Source: Crocosphaera chwakensis CCY0110 (GTDB lineage: Bacteria; Cyanobacteriota; Cyanobacteriia; Cyanobacteriales; Microcystaceae). From it: a stretch of DNA of 22,072 nt. Location: positions 1 through 22,072 of the forward strand of contig NZ_AAXW01000073.1 in NCBI RefSeq assembly GCF_000169335.1, given 5' to 3'. The notes under the pieces are model-generated. The model searched no databases and had not been told where the DNA came from. It saw nothing but the letters and a program-made list of their open reading frames with translations. The translations under genes were made by a program, and so were the position numbers. This document shows positions 7,497 to 14,752 of this stretch, one piece after another; the stretch's first letter is position 1; each line of letters begins with the position of its first letter.

Positions 7497-8366
7497 TTAT
7501 TGCCTTGCGCTACGAGCTATACACTCTCGTTGTTTGAGATTAAAACGATAGCCATAAGTTAAGATATGTAGCTTGGCACCACAAATTGCTAATGCCTCAT
7601 CTTGTAAAGATTGGTCAAGATTACTGTGACTGATATTAGAAACATCGACAATGGTTACCGAACCTTCTCCAACAATATCGACTTCATCGCCATTAACAGC
7701 GATCGCGGTATTTTCATCAATACCAAATCCTAAAGGCACTGACTGTTGCATCAAAGCTGAAACAAATCTACCAATTCTTCCTCGTTGAGAAAAATGTTGA
7801 TCAATGGCAACATTAGGTAAAAAGCCCATCCCAGGTTCAAGAACAACGCTGTCAATCGTTGGATGAGTAGTGCTATCTCCTTCGACAATCATCATTTCTG
7901 ACATCATCGCTGCTCCTGCGCTGGTACCAGCAATCACTAACCCTTGAGCAAATTTTTTATGTAATAATTTGTCAATTTCTGAATCTTTAAGTAATTCGGT
8001 AATGCGCGACTGATCGCCTCCTGTAAAGAATACGCCGGTTGCGTTATCGATAACTTCTAAATCTTTGGGATTATCCCCGTCTTCTCGTCTTTCGGTATCG
8101 ACGATATCGACTAGCTCAGCTCCTAAATTTTCAAAAATATATCGATAATCGTGGCCAACTTCTCCTGGTAAACTGGTTGCGACAGTCATAATGACAATTC
8201 TCGCTTCTCTACCGCCAGCACGACGCACGAACTCTCTTAATATTGTGCAGTCTCCTTCTTTATCTTCTGCACCACCGATAATAATTAATTGTCCTGTTGA
8301 CGATTTTACAGCAGAATCCTTTGATTCAGAGCTGTCACTGTTTTGAGTTTCAACTGCAACGACCAT
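7497..8366 (-). CDS. cphB: Cyanophycinase
   Basis: Cyanophycinase is a serine-type exopeptidase that cuts the nitrogen store cyanophycin (multi-L-arginyl-poly-L-aspartate) into beta-Asp-Arg dipeptides in the cytoplasm. This 289-residue protein has the family core: IIIGGAED (28-35), FFTGGDQ (113-119), the nucleophile elbow GTSAGAAMM with S149, H191 in DQHFSQRGR, and E218 in GIDENTAI. These sit 17 residues later than Ser132, His174 and Glu201 reported for Synechocystis CphB, which fits the longer, serine-rich, low-complexity N-terminus (about residues 7-23). The catalytic set is complete. The start ATG at 8366 is preceded by TAGTAGGGT. It faces away from the cyanophycin synthetase gene across 302 bases instead of preceding it in the same direction, as cphB does before cphA in Synechocystis. 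Confidence 0.95.
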   Translation of the reverse strand: MVVAVETQNSDSSESKDSAVKSSTGQLIIIGGAEDKEGDCTILREFVRRAGGREARIVIMTVATSLPGEVGHDYRYIFENLGAELVDIVDTERREDGDNPKDLEVIDNATGVFFTGGDQSRITELLKDSEIDKLLHKKFAQGLVIAGTSAGAAMMSEMMIVEGDSTTHPTIDSVVLEPGMGFLPNVAIDQHFSQRGRIGRFVSALMQQSVPLGFGIDENTAIAVNGDEVDIVGEGSVTIVDVSNISHSNLDQSLQDEALAICGAKLHILTYGYRFNLKQRECIARSARQ

Positions 8367-8668
8367 AAAACCCTACTACTTATTTTAAGTGTAATTGATT
8401 AATTCCAATAAAACATATTTTTATATGCTTTGTATTATCTCTAAAGATAGATTTTAAGGTAAAGTCAAGCATAATAGCTTAATAAAGTGACATATTGTCG
8501 TGATCCCCAAAACAAACTTAAAATTTTTAAAATAAATATTAACCCTTAAAAATAGCTTTTCTTAAATAAATTTGGATAAAAAAGAAAAACCAATCTTGAG
8601 ATAGATTTAGCTAAAAGCTAATTTCGAGTAAACTAAACAGCATTGATATCAAAAAAGCCAAACATCCA
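8367..8668. other. Divergent promoter region between cphB and cphA2
   Basis: This AT-rich 302-base spacer must hold promoters for both genes. I found no GTA-N8-TAC nitrogen-control (NtcA) site on either strand. The only candidate boxes are those listed for cphA2 at 8596-8624. Confidence 0.5.
8596..8624 (+). promoter_or_regulatory. Candidate cphA2 promoter with a palindrome in its spacer
   Basis: TTGAGA (8596-8601) and TAATTT (8619-8624) are 17 bases apart, 45 bases before the cphA2 start. The spacer and the -10 overlap a perfect palindrome, TTAGCT-AAA-AGCTAA (8607-8621), which could be an operator. In AT-rich DNA this could be chance. Confidence 0.3.
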
Positions 8669-10585
8669 ATGTTAATCGAGACGAGTGAACTAATTCGCGT
8701 TAATGCTAGAAAAAGCGATATTTTTGACGTATTTAACGTTAGAGAATTTATTGGTGCTAATCCTTATTTAAACAAAGCTGCTTTAGTCTTCGATTTAGGG
8801 TTGACGGGATACGATCGTCCTTTACCCATCGAAGATTATTTAGAGGTGATAGGGGATCACTATCCTCGGCTTGCAGACCAGAAATATGACTCTCATAGCG
8901 AATTGTTTGCTCATACGGTAGCCCAAGTTAACCAGTTAGACATGGGTTTACATTTTCATCAATGGAGCGTCACAGAACAACCCGATAGAGATTTCAGCAG
9001 AATTGCGATTGAATCCCTGCATCTTCGCACCACTAGAGAAGTCGTTTACTCAGTTTGGGATTGGTTTGAAGCGATTGAAAGAAAAGAGGATTACGATCTA
9101 AAGACTCAAATTACTGCTTTACAACAAGTATTTCGTAACTCCGTTTATGGAGGGCCAACGGTTTATGCGTTACTCAAATCAGCATACCATAAAGAAATTC
9201 CGACGTTTTATCTGTGGGATGAAGGCTTAATGCAGTATGGCTACGGTAAGCGACAAATTAGAGGTGTCGCAACCACCTTTGATGTTGATAGTCATTTAGA
9301 TTCTGATTTTACCACCCAAAAAGACTACTGCAAGCGGTTTTTAGCTGAATTAGGGTTTCCTGTTCCCCAAGGAGATATCGTTAACTCCCTAGAAGAAGCA
9401 AGAGAAACTGCGACTAACATTGGTTATCCTGTGGCCGTTAAACCCGTCGCCGGCCATAAAGGTATTGGCGTAACCGCAGATGTACAAGATCAACAAGAAC
9501 TAGAAACAGCTTATCAAAGAGCCGTTCTAAGTATCCCAGAAGAGGGCAGCAAAGCGGTTATTGTCGAAAATAGTATCAAAGGACAAGATTATCGTTTACT
9601 CTGCGTTAACGGTCGTTTTGTGGCAGCTACGGAACGTAAGCCAGCGTCTGTCGTAGGTAATGGACGGGCGACTTTACGAGAATTAATTGATCGGGAAAAT
9701 CATTCTGTTCAACGTAGCGATACACCCACTTCACCCATGGGAAAAATTCATACCGATGAGGCAATGGATCGTTATTTAGAAGAACAAGGATTAGATTTGG
9801 AGACGGTAATTGAAAGCGATCGCCAAGTTTATTTACGCAAAGTGGCTAATCTCTCTTCTGGTGGTTTTAGTATCGATGCCACCCCAAGCGTCCATTCAGA
9901 TAATATTATTTTAGCTCAGGATATTGCCCAACATTTTCGTCTGACTTGTCTTGGAATAGATGTAATCACGGCTGATATTTCTCAGTCTTGGAAAGAAAGT
10001 GATTTTGGTATTATCGAAATTAACGCAGCACCAGGGGTTTATATGCACCTTAATCCTGCTATTGGTGAACCCGTCGATGTTACTTCTCGTATTTTAGAAA
10101 CCTTTTTTAGTTCTAATGAGAATGCCCGTATTCCCATTATCAGTTTTAATCGTGTAAGTTTACGCGAGTTACAAAGATTAAGCGATCGCATTTTAATGTC
10201 TCATCCCGATTGGACAATTGGGGCAGTCTGTCGGGAGGGAATTTTAATTAATCGTGCGGAAAAACCTCTCAACCGTCATTACAATACCAACGTTCGCAAT
10301 TTATTACGGAATCCTAAGTTAGATTTACTGATTGCTGAATATGAGGAAAGAGTTTTAGAGGCAGAAGGAATGTTTTATTATGGTAGCAACATGGTGGTCT
10401 TAGATAATCCCAGTGATGTAGAAATGATGTTAACTAGAGATGTTTTTAATGATTCTAGTATCGTTATCAAACAAGACCAGCAAATTACCATTAAACGTCA
10501 AGGTTTATTAGAGCAATATGAATTAGAATCGGGTGAATTATTAGAGCAAGTTTATTTAAAAGAGGTTGCGACAATTTTAGATTAA
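8669..10585 (+). CDS. cphA2: Cyanophycin synthetase 2 (CphA2-type, degenerate Mur-ligase domain)
   Basis: This 638-residue protein is a short cyanophycin synthetase; classical CphA is about 870-900 residues. Domain order is a CphA-type N-domain (1 to about 215), an ATP-grasp domain (about 215-480: GYPVAVKPVAGHKGIGV at 252-268, magnesium-binding EIN at 450-452), then a shortened Mur-ligase-like domain. In CphA1 that third domain has a GTNGKTTT-type ATP loop just after RIPI-V-S. Here ARIPIIS (486-492) is followed by FNRVSLRELQR, so the loop is gone and only one ATP site remains. This matches CphA2, reported in nitrogen-fixing cyanobacteria to polymerise beta-Asp-Arg dipeptides, the product of cyanophycinase. 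The neighbouring cphB fits that salvage role. No strong Shine-Dalgarno precedes the ATG. A truncated CphA1 is unlikely because the C-terminus is well formed. Confidence 0.9.
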   Translation: MLIETSELIRVNARKSDIFDVFNVREFIGANPYLNKAALVFDLGLTGYDRPLPIEDYLEVIGDHYPRLADQKYDSHSELFAHTVAQVNQLDMGLHFHQWSVTEQPDRDFSRIAIESLHLRTTREVVYSVWDWFEAIERKEDYDLKTQITALQQVFRNSVYGGPTVYALLKSAYHKEIPTFYLWDEGLMQYGYGKRQIRGVATTFDVDSHLDSDFTTQKDYCKRFLAELGFPVPQGDIVNSLEEARETATNIGYPVAVKPVAGHKGIGVTADVQDQQELETAYQRAVLSIPEEGSKAVIVENSIKGQDYRLLCVNGRFVAATERKPASVVGNGRATLRELIDRENHSVQRSDTPTSPMGKIHTDEAMDRYLEEQGLDLETVIESDRQVYLRKVANLSSGGFSIDATPSVHSDNIILAQDIAQHFRLTCLGIDVITADISQSWKESDFGIIEINAAPGVYMHLNPAIGEPVDVTSRILETFFSSNENARIPIISFNRVSLRELQRLSDRILMSHPDWTIGAVCREGILINRAEKPLNRHYNTNVRNLLRNPKLDLLIAEYEERVLEAEGMFYYGSNMVVLDNPSDVEMMLTRDVFNDSSIVIKQDQQITIKRQGLLEQYELESGELLEQVYLKEVATILD

Positions 10586-10616
10586 ATCTGCACTAACCAT
10601 CATGTCAAGAGAAAGT

Positions 10617-10624
10617 GCGATCGC
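10617..10624. repeat. HIP1 palindrome (one of at least 16)
   Basis: GCGATCGC is the highly iterated palindrome of cyanobacterial genomes. Perfect copies begin at 6183, 7699, 9816, 10182, 10617, 12313, 12378, 12735, 13162, 15038, 15251, 16364, 17010, 17391, 20278 and 20305. This copy is intergenic; most others lie inside genes, which accommodate it in any frame. Confidence 0.9.
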
Positions 10625-10711
10625 CCTAAGAAAAAAAGTCAACAGCCTAACAAAATAGAACAATAATTAGGCAAAATATAAGTGTAACTTTGTTTGAGGT
10701 ACTGTGTTATT

Positions 10712-10894
10712 ATGTTTCCTTTCTTTCCATTTTGGGGTAATCCTTGCTGTGGTTATGAAACCACATCAGATAAAGAATACAAAGAACGTAAGCTTAAATT
10801 TCTCAAAATGATGAGAGATAGCTTAGAAACAAGATTAGCTGGAGTTGATGCTGCTATTGAAACAATAGAACGTCAAATCTCTCAAGATAGATAA
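10712..10894 (+). CDS. Small unknown protein, cysteine pair plus charged helix
   Basis: I do not recognise this 60-residue protein. It starts with an aromatic and proline-rich stretch (MFPFFPFWGNPCCGY) with adjacent C12 and C13. A highly charged segment follows (about 22-60, KEYKERKLKFLKMMRDSLET to the end) whose leucine and isoleucine spacing suggests a helix or coiled coil. The layout resembles other short Gly/aromatic-plus-coiled-coil proteins, but I cannot name a family. The ATG at 10712 follows GAGG by 12 bases; an in-frame TTG at 10694 would add six residues without a ribosome site. A bidirectional terminator follows directly, which supports a real transcript. It comes 126 bases after cphA2, so cotranscription is possible. 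Confidence 0.6.
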   Translation: MFPFFPFWGNPCCGYETTSDKEYKERKLKFLKMMRDSLETRLAGVDAAIETIERQISQDR

Positions 10895-10907
10895 CCTAAC
10901 AACTAAG

Positions 10908-10935
10908 ATAGGGTTCACCTCAAGATGAACCCTAT
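10908..10935. terminator. Bidirectional hairpin between convergent genes
   Basis: ATAGGGTTCA (10908-10917) pairs perfectly with TGAACCCTAT (10926-10935) around an 8-base loop. It lies 13 bases after the small gene's stop and six bases past the end of the leftward flavoprotein gene, so it can end both transcripts. T-runs are weak on both sides. Confidence 0.75.
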
Positions 10936-10941
10936 TCTAAG

Positions 10942-12186
10942 CTATAAGGATTTACTTAAAGCCATTCCTGCTAACCAACCCGTAGTCCAAGCACTTTGAA
11001 AATTAAATCCCCCAGTTACTCCGTCTATGTCTAAAATTTCTCCAGCGAAATATAAATTAGGACAAATTTTACTTTCCATTGTGGTAAAATTAACTTCTTT
11101 TAGCTTTACCCCTCCACAAGTCACAAATTCATCTTTAAAAACCCCTTTACCCAAAATTTGATACTTGCTTTGAGAGAGTTCTTGAGCTAGTTTAATAATA
11201 TCTTTTTTAGACACTTCAGACCAGTTTTTGTTGGTGTCAATATCAACAAACTCTAGCAGTCTTTGCCAGAGTCTTTTCGGTAAAGGTAGAGGACAAAAAG
11301 AACTAATCTGCTGACGAGATTGATTATTTTTATTTTTAATTTCTAGCAATTTGTCCTTAACTTGCTCAGGAGTTTGAGGAAAAAGCCAGTTAATTGATAG
11401 TAATATTTTATAGTTATTTTCTGCTAAAATTTTCGCTCCGAATGCTGATAATTTAAGCACACCAAAACCACTAATTCCCCAATGGGTAATAAGTAAAGAA
11501 CCTAACTGTTGCGGTTGCTGCTTTTTTCCCTTCCCCAACAATTTTAACCCGACTTGATCAACCGCAACTCCTTCTAGTCCTTGCAAACGGACATCTTCAA
11601 TTTTAAAAGTAAATAAAGAGGGAAGGGGTTTAATAATTTCATGACCTAAAGATTTAGCGATTTGATAACCTTTCGGACTACTACCTGTTGCTAATAAAAC
11701 TCTCTTAGCTTTCAGAGTTTCTCCGTGTTTTAGTTGAAGTTCAAACTGATTATTTTCTGATTTTAAAGCAACCACTTCCGACTTAACTTTAAGGTCAATT
11801 TTAGCTTTTTCTACTTCGTTGATTAAACAATTAACAATGGTTTCTGAATTATCAGTGACAGGAAAAACACGACCATCAGATTCTGTTTTTAAAGGGACTC
11901 CTTTCTTCTCAAACCAGTTGATTATATCTCTAGGTTGAAAGCGAGTAAATGCTCCTCGTAACTCTTTACCCCCACGAGGATAATAAGTAACTAATTGTGC
12001 CGGATCAAAACAGTGATGAGTGACATTACAACGCCCTCCCCCGGAAATACGAACTTTTTTTAACACTTTTGCGCTTGCTTCAAGTATTGTTATTCGGGTT
12101 TGAGGATTATTTTCGGCACAGACAATTGCAGCTAAAAATCCGGCGGCTCCTCCTCCAATGATAATAATATCTGACGAATTGCTCAA
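10942..12186 (-). CDS. NAD(P)/FAD-dependent oxidoreductase, BaiN/YhiN (HI0933) family
   Basis: With a TTG start at 12186 this protein has 414 residues, normal for the family. Features are the dinucleotide-binding motif IIIIGGGAAG at 7-16, the family signature ISGGGRCNVTH at about 47-57, and the C-terminal FAD-contacting stretch FAGEILDIDGVTGGFNFQSA that closes the active site. BaiN-family members are cytoplasmic flavoproteins; a Clostridium member takes part in bile-acid dehydroxylation, but the physiological substrate in cyanobacteria is unknown. The frame is open to a GTG at 12264, which would add 26 residues, but that extension reads through a dispersed palindrome and does not resemble the family. 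The TTG has AGG ten bases upstream. It follows flv2 in the same direction, but the repeat between them makes cotranscription uncertain. Confidence 0.9.
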   Translation of the reverse strand: MSNSSDIIIIGGGAAGFLAAIVCAENNPQTRITILEASAKVLKKVRISGGGRCNVTHHCFDPAQLVTYYPRGGKELRGAFTRFQPRDIINWFEKKGVPLKTESDGRVFPVTDNSETIVNCLINEVEKAKIDLKVKSEVVALKSENNQFELQLKHGETLKAKRVLLATGSSPKGYQIAKSLGHEIIKPLPSLFTFKIEDVRLQGLEGVAVDQVGLKLLGKGKKQQPQQLGSLLITHWGISGFGVLKLSAFGAKILAENNYKILLSINWLFPQTPEQVKDKLLEIKNKNNQSRQQISSFCPLPLPKRLWQRLLEFVDIDTNKNWSEVSKKDIIKLAQELSQSKYQILGKGVFKDEFVTCGGVKLKEVNFTTMESKICPNLYFAGEILDIDGVTGGFNFQSAWTTGWLAGMALSKSL

Positions 12187-12244
12187 TATTAAATTACCTA
12201 TAAAAATTCTTGGTTTAACTAACTTAACCAAGTTATAACATACT

Positions 12245-12269
12245 GTAAGGTGGGCATTGCCCACCCTAC
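12245..12269. repeat. Dispersed GGTGGGCA palindrome between flv2 and the flavoprotein gene
   Basis: GGTGGGCA (12249-12256), one base, then TGCCCACC (12258-12265), with outer GTA/TAC extending the pairing after one mismatch. From memory, the phrase GGGTGGGCA(A/T)TGCCCACCC is frequent in cyanobacterial intergenic DNA and resembles a small mobile palindrome. It lies 16 bases after the flv2 stop and could act as its terminator or stabilise its 3' end. Confidence 0.7.
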
Positions 12270-12284
12270 TTGAACAAGATTATG

Positions 12285-14012
12285 CTAATATTGTTTTCCT
12301 GTTTTGCGATGAGCGATCGCCGTTAACCCCTGATCTTCTAATACTTCTCCCTGGTTAACTAAGGCAAACACTAACCAGCGATCGCCGGCTTCGACTCGTT
12401 GCTGTACGGTACATTCAAGATAGGCTAAACCTTCTTTTAAAATTAAACAACCATTAGAAGCAGTTTCCGTTTCCAGTTGCTCAAAAGGACTACTATTGGA
12501 CTCAGAAAAATGTTTCCTAACGTTGCGCCCTTCTTTGAGAATATTGACAATAAAAGAGGTATCTGTTTCAAAATCTCCCTCATTCCATTGTTTTTTATCA
12601 ATGGCAATCATTAACCCTGGCGGACTAAAGGTAGCTTGCGAGATCCAAGACGTTAAAAACCCTTGATGAGTCTCATTTTCACAAGTAGTAATGACACAGA
12701 TAGAACCAACAATACGACCGATCGCTTGTTCAGTGCGATCGCTTTGTACCGTAGTTAACCCAGAGGTCACAGGCCCTTGTTTTTGACGTTTTTTCAGGGT
12801 TTGAGCAAAATTAGCCCCTGTTTGTTGACAGTTTTCTATAGCAGTGTCATCGGGACTAAAACGAATACGCAACGGGTCAAAACCTAACTTATAATTACCG
12901 TCCCGCAATTTTTGGCTGATCAAGTCAACCGCTTCTCCACTCCAGCCATAGGAACCAAATACTCCCGCTAACTTGGTTTTACTAGCCGTTCCTAAGACAA
13001 TACCTAAAGCGGTTTCAATTTGTACCGGCGCATGACCTCCCAAGGTTGGGGAACCAATTAAAAAGCCGTCACAGTTTTGAATGGCGCGGGTAATCTCTTC
13101 TGTCGTCGCTGACTCACAATTTATAGATTCGACTCCTACTCCTTGATCCATAATACCTTGAGCGATCGCTTGAGCCATAATGGCCGTATTTCCATAAGCA
13201 GAAGCGTATAATAAAACTACTTTCAAATCTTGAGACTGCTGTTGTTGACACCACTGACGATAATCGTAAGTTAAACGACTTAAACTATAGCGAACGATTA
13301 CCCCATGGCCAGGAGCATAATATCTAGCAGAAAATGGCTCAATTTTATCTAAAATTTCCTCTACTTGTTTCGTTTGCGCTCCATGAAGACAGTCAAAATA
13401 GTAACGGCGATCTTCATCTAACCCTTTCCAGTCGTCATCAAAGACAGCATCATGACACAGATGTAAGCCAAATAATTTATCAGTGTAAAGAATACGGGTT
13501 TTACTATCATAGGTACACAGTCCATCAGGCCAGCGAGGAGTAGGAATAAAGGTAAACTGTAGGCGATGGCCTTGTCCTAACTCTAAGCTATCTTCTGAAC
13601 GTACTACCTTAATTTTATCCTTCCACTGGGGAAATGTAGCTTTTAAGGTCTTAGCAGCCGATTTAGAACAAACTAGGGTAATTTGAGGTGCTTTTTCAAC
13701 CAAAATCCTCAACGTGGCCATACGGTTAGCATTAACATGACCTAAAATGACGTAATCGATCTCAGATAAAGTCAGATGATGCTCTAATTTTTCTAAGAAA
13801 ATTTCGGTAAAAGACTCTCCTGGGGGATCAAATAAGGCTATTTTGTCAGCTTCAATCAAATAAGCATTGGCTGTTGTGCCTTTACACAAAGCATATTCAA
13901 CTTCAAATTTTAGACGTTCCCAGGTTCGAGAGCGAAAAATGGTCGTATTTTCGGCAATGTTAGCAATTTGAACATCACGAGGACGGGTTGGAAGACAAGT
14001 TGAGGTGAGCAT
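12285..14012 (-). CDS. flv2: Flavodiiron protein Flv2 (no canonical diiron site)
   Basis: This 575-residue cyanobacterial flavodiiron protein has beta-lactamase-like, flavodoxin-like and C-terminal flavin-reductase domains (about 1-255, 262-405, 425-575). With Flv4 it forms a heterodimer that takes electrons from photosystem II. The seven diiron ligand positions, aligned to Flv4, read H92, N94, N96, R97, R160, K179 and H236, so only the two outer histidines remain and three positions are basic. By contrast the FMN loops are canonical: SAYGNT (271-276), GSPTLGG (320-326) and GSYGWSGE (353-360). This pattern, plus its place as third gene after flv4 and the Sll0218-like gene, identifies Flv2. 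Flv1 also lacks canonical ligands but is not in this operon. It follows the Sll0218-like gene by 104 bases that contain a repeat hairpin. Confidence 0.93.
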   Translation of the reverse strand: MLTSTCLPTRPRDVQIANIAENTTIFRSRTWERLKFEVEYALCKGTTANAYLIEADKIALFDPPGESFTEIFLEKLEHHLTLSEIDYVILGHVNANRMATLRILVEKAPQITLVCSKSAAKTLKATFPQWKDKIKVVRSEDSLELGQGHRLQFTFIPTPRWPDGLCTYDSKTRILYTDKLFGLHLCHDAVFDDDWKGLDEDRRYYFDCLHGAQTKQVEEILDKIEPFSARYYAPGHGVIVRYSLSRLTYDYRQWCQQQQSQDLKVVLLYASAYGNTAIMAQAIAQGIMDQGVGVESINCESATTEEITRAIQNCDGFLIGSPTLGGHAPVQIETALGIVLGTASKTKLAGVFGSYGWSGEAVDLISQKLRDGNYKLGFDPLRIRFSPDDTAIENCQQTGANFAQTLKKRQKQGPVTSGLTTVQSDRTEQAIGRIVGSICVITTCENETHQGFLTSWISQATFSPPGLMIAIDKKQWNEGDFETDTSFIVNILKEGRNVRKHFSESNSSPFEQLETETASNGCLILKEGLAYLECTVQQRVEAGDRWLVFALVNQGEVLEDQGLTAIAHRKTGKQY

Positions 14013-14049
14013 GATTGATATTTAGTGATAATAACTTATAGTAAATGGG

Positions 14050-14105
14050 AGGAGTCAGGAGTCAGAATAACAAAGCAAAAATCATAGTTACTAACTCCGC
14101 ACTCC
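14050..14105. repeat. Heptamer repeats forming an imperfect hairpin between the Sll0218-like gene and flv2
   Basis: AGGAGTC occurs twice in tandem at 14050-14063. An inverted version, CTAACTCCGCACTCC, lies at 14091-14105; its reverse complement matches GGAGTCAGGAGTCAG at 12 of 15 positions. Within the operon transcript this could fold into a stem with a 25-base loop just upstream of flv2, affecting message stability or the flv2 level. The GGAGTCA motif is typical of cyanobacterial tandem heptamers. Confidence 0.5.
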
Positions 14106-14116
14106 GATTAAAGAGG

Positions 14117-14653
14117 TTAATTGTTGGATAAAATGGCGTGATTACCATTAGTTTCTGCTTTTTTAGACGTTGCACGTTGTTGATGGCGTTGGGATACAGC
14201 GTGTTCGGGATCAATACCATCAAAGGTGGGAGGCAGCCAAACCCGAATCACCATTAACATTCCTAAAACCAGTAAAAAGGCGCAGGTGGCTAATACTTGC
14301 GTTGCAGCAATTTCGAGAACACCTCTCACAATAAATTCTCGTAACACTGAGACAATAGCTACTTCTACGGCAACACCGATAGAAATTCGTTGTTCTTTGA
14401 GGTAAATAATTAATAAACGGAACAATTCTACCCAAATAAGTAAGGATAAGATATCAGCCGTAACCACTTGAAATTGTACTGGCGGCAACAGAGACAATAC
14501 CATTGAATACAGTTGCAACACCATAAACGAAAATAGTCCTAAACATAAACAGATAACAATGGCATCTTGAATGACTTCTAGAATGTTGACGATACGGTTG
14601 AGGTTAAGCCAACTGTTGCGTTGTGAAGAAGGATGTTTTATGGATTCGTACAT
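14117..14653 (-). CDS. Sll0218-like membrane protein of the flv4-flv2 operon (PsiE-like)
   Basis: This 178-residue protein corresponds by position and type to Sll0218 of Synechocystis, the middle gene of the flv4-sll0218-flv2 operon. That protein is a thylakoid membrane protein reported to support photosystem II assembly or stability. Hydrophobic segments occur at about residues 28-56, 66-86, 91-104 and 119-140, consistent with the four-helix PsiE-like fold. The C-terminus (141-178) is polar and probably soluble. The ATG at 14653 has no strong ribosome site. It lies 99 bases after flv4 and 104 before flv2 on the same strand. The assignment rests mostly on context plus membrane topology, since the family is poorly conserved. 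Confidence 0.88.
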   Translation of the reverse strand: MYESIKHPSSQRNSWLNLNRIVNILEVIQDAIVICLCLGLFSFMVLQLYSMVLSLLPPVQFQVVTADILSLLIWVELFRLLIIYLKEQRISIGVAVEVAIVSVLREFIVRGVLEIAATQVLATCAFLLVLGMLMVIRVWLPPTFDGIDPEHAVSQRHQQRATSKKAETNGNHAILSNN

Positions 14654-14752
14654 GATTGTTTAGTTTTAAAAGGTAAATAATGAGGAGACGAAGAGACAGG
14701 AAATAGTAAAAAATCAGGAAATCTTGTGATGATATAACCCTATTGCCTATCT

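Noticed and set aside
8367..8668. NtcA-type site for the cyanophycin genes
   Set aside because: I searched for GTA-N8-TAC; the nearest (GTA-N8-CAT around 8459) breaks the consensus.
13334..13543. Rightward frame inside flv2
   Set aside because: It is antisense to a conserved beta-lactamase-like domain and has no ribosome site.
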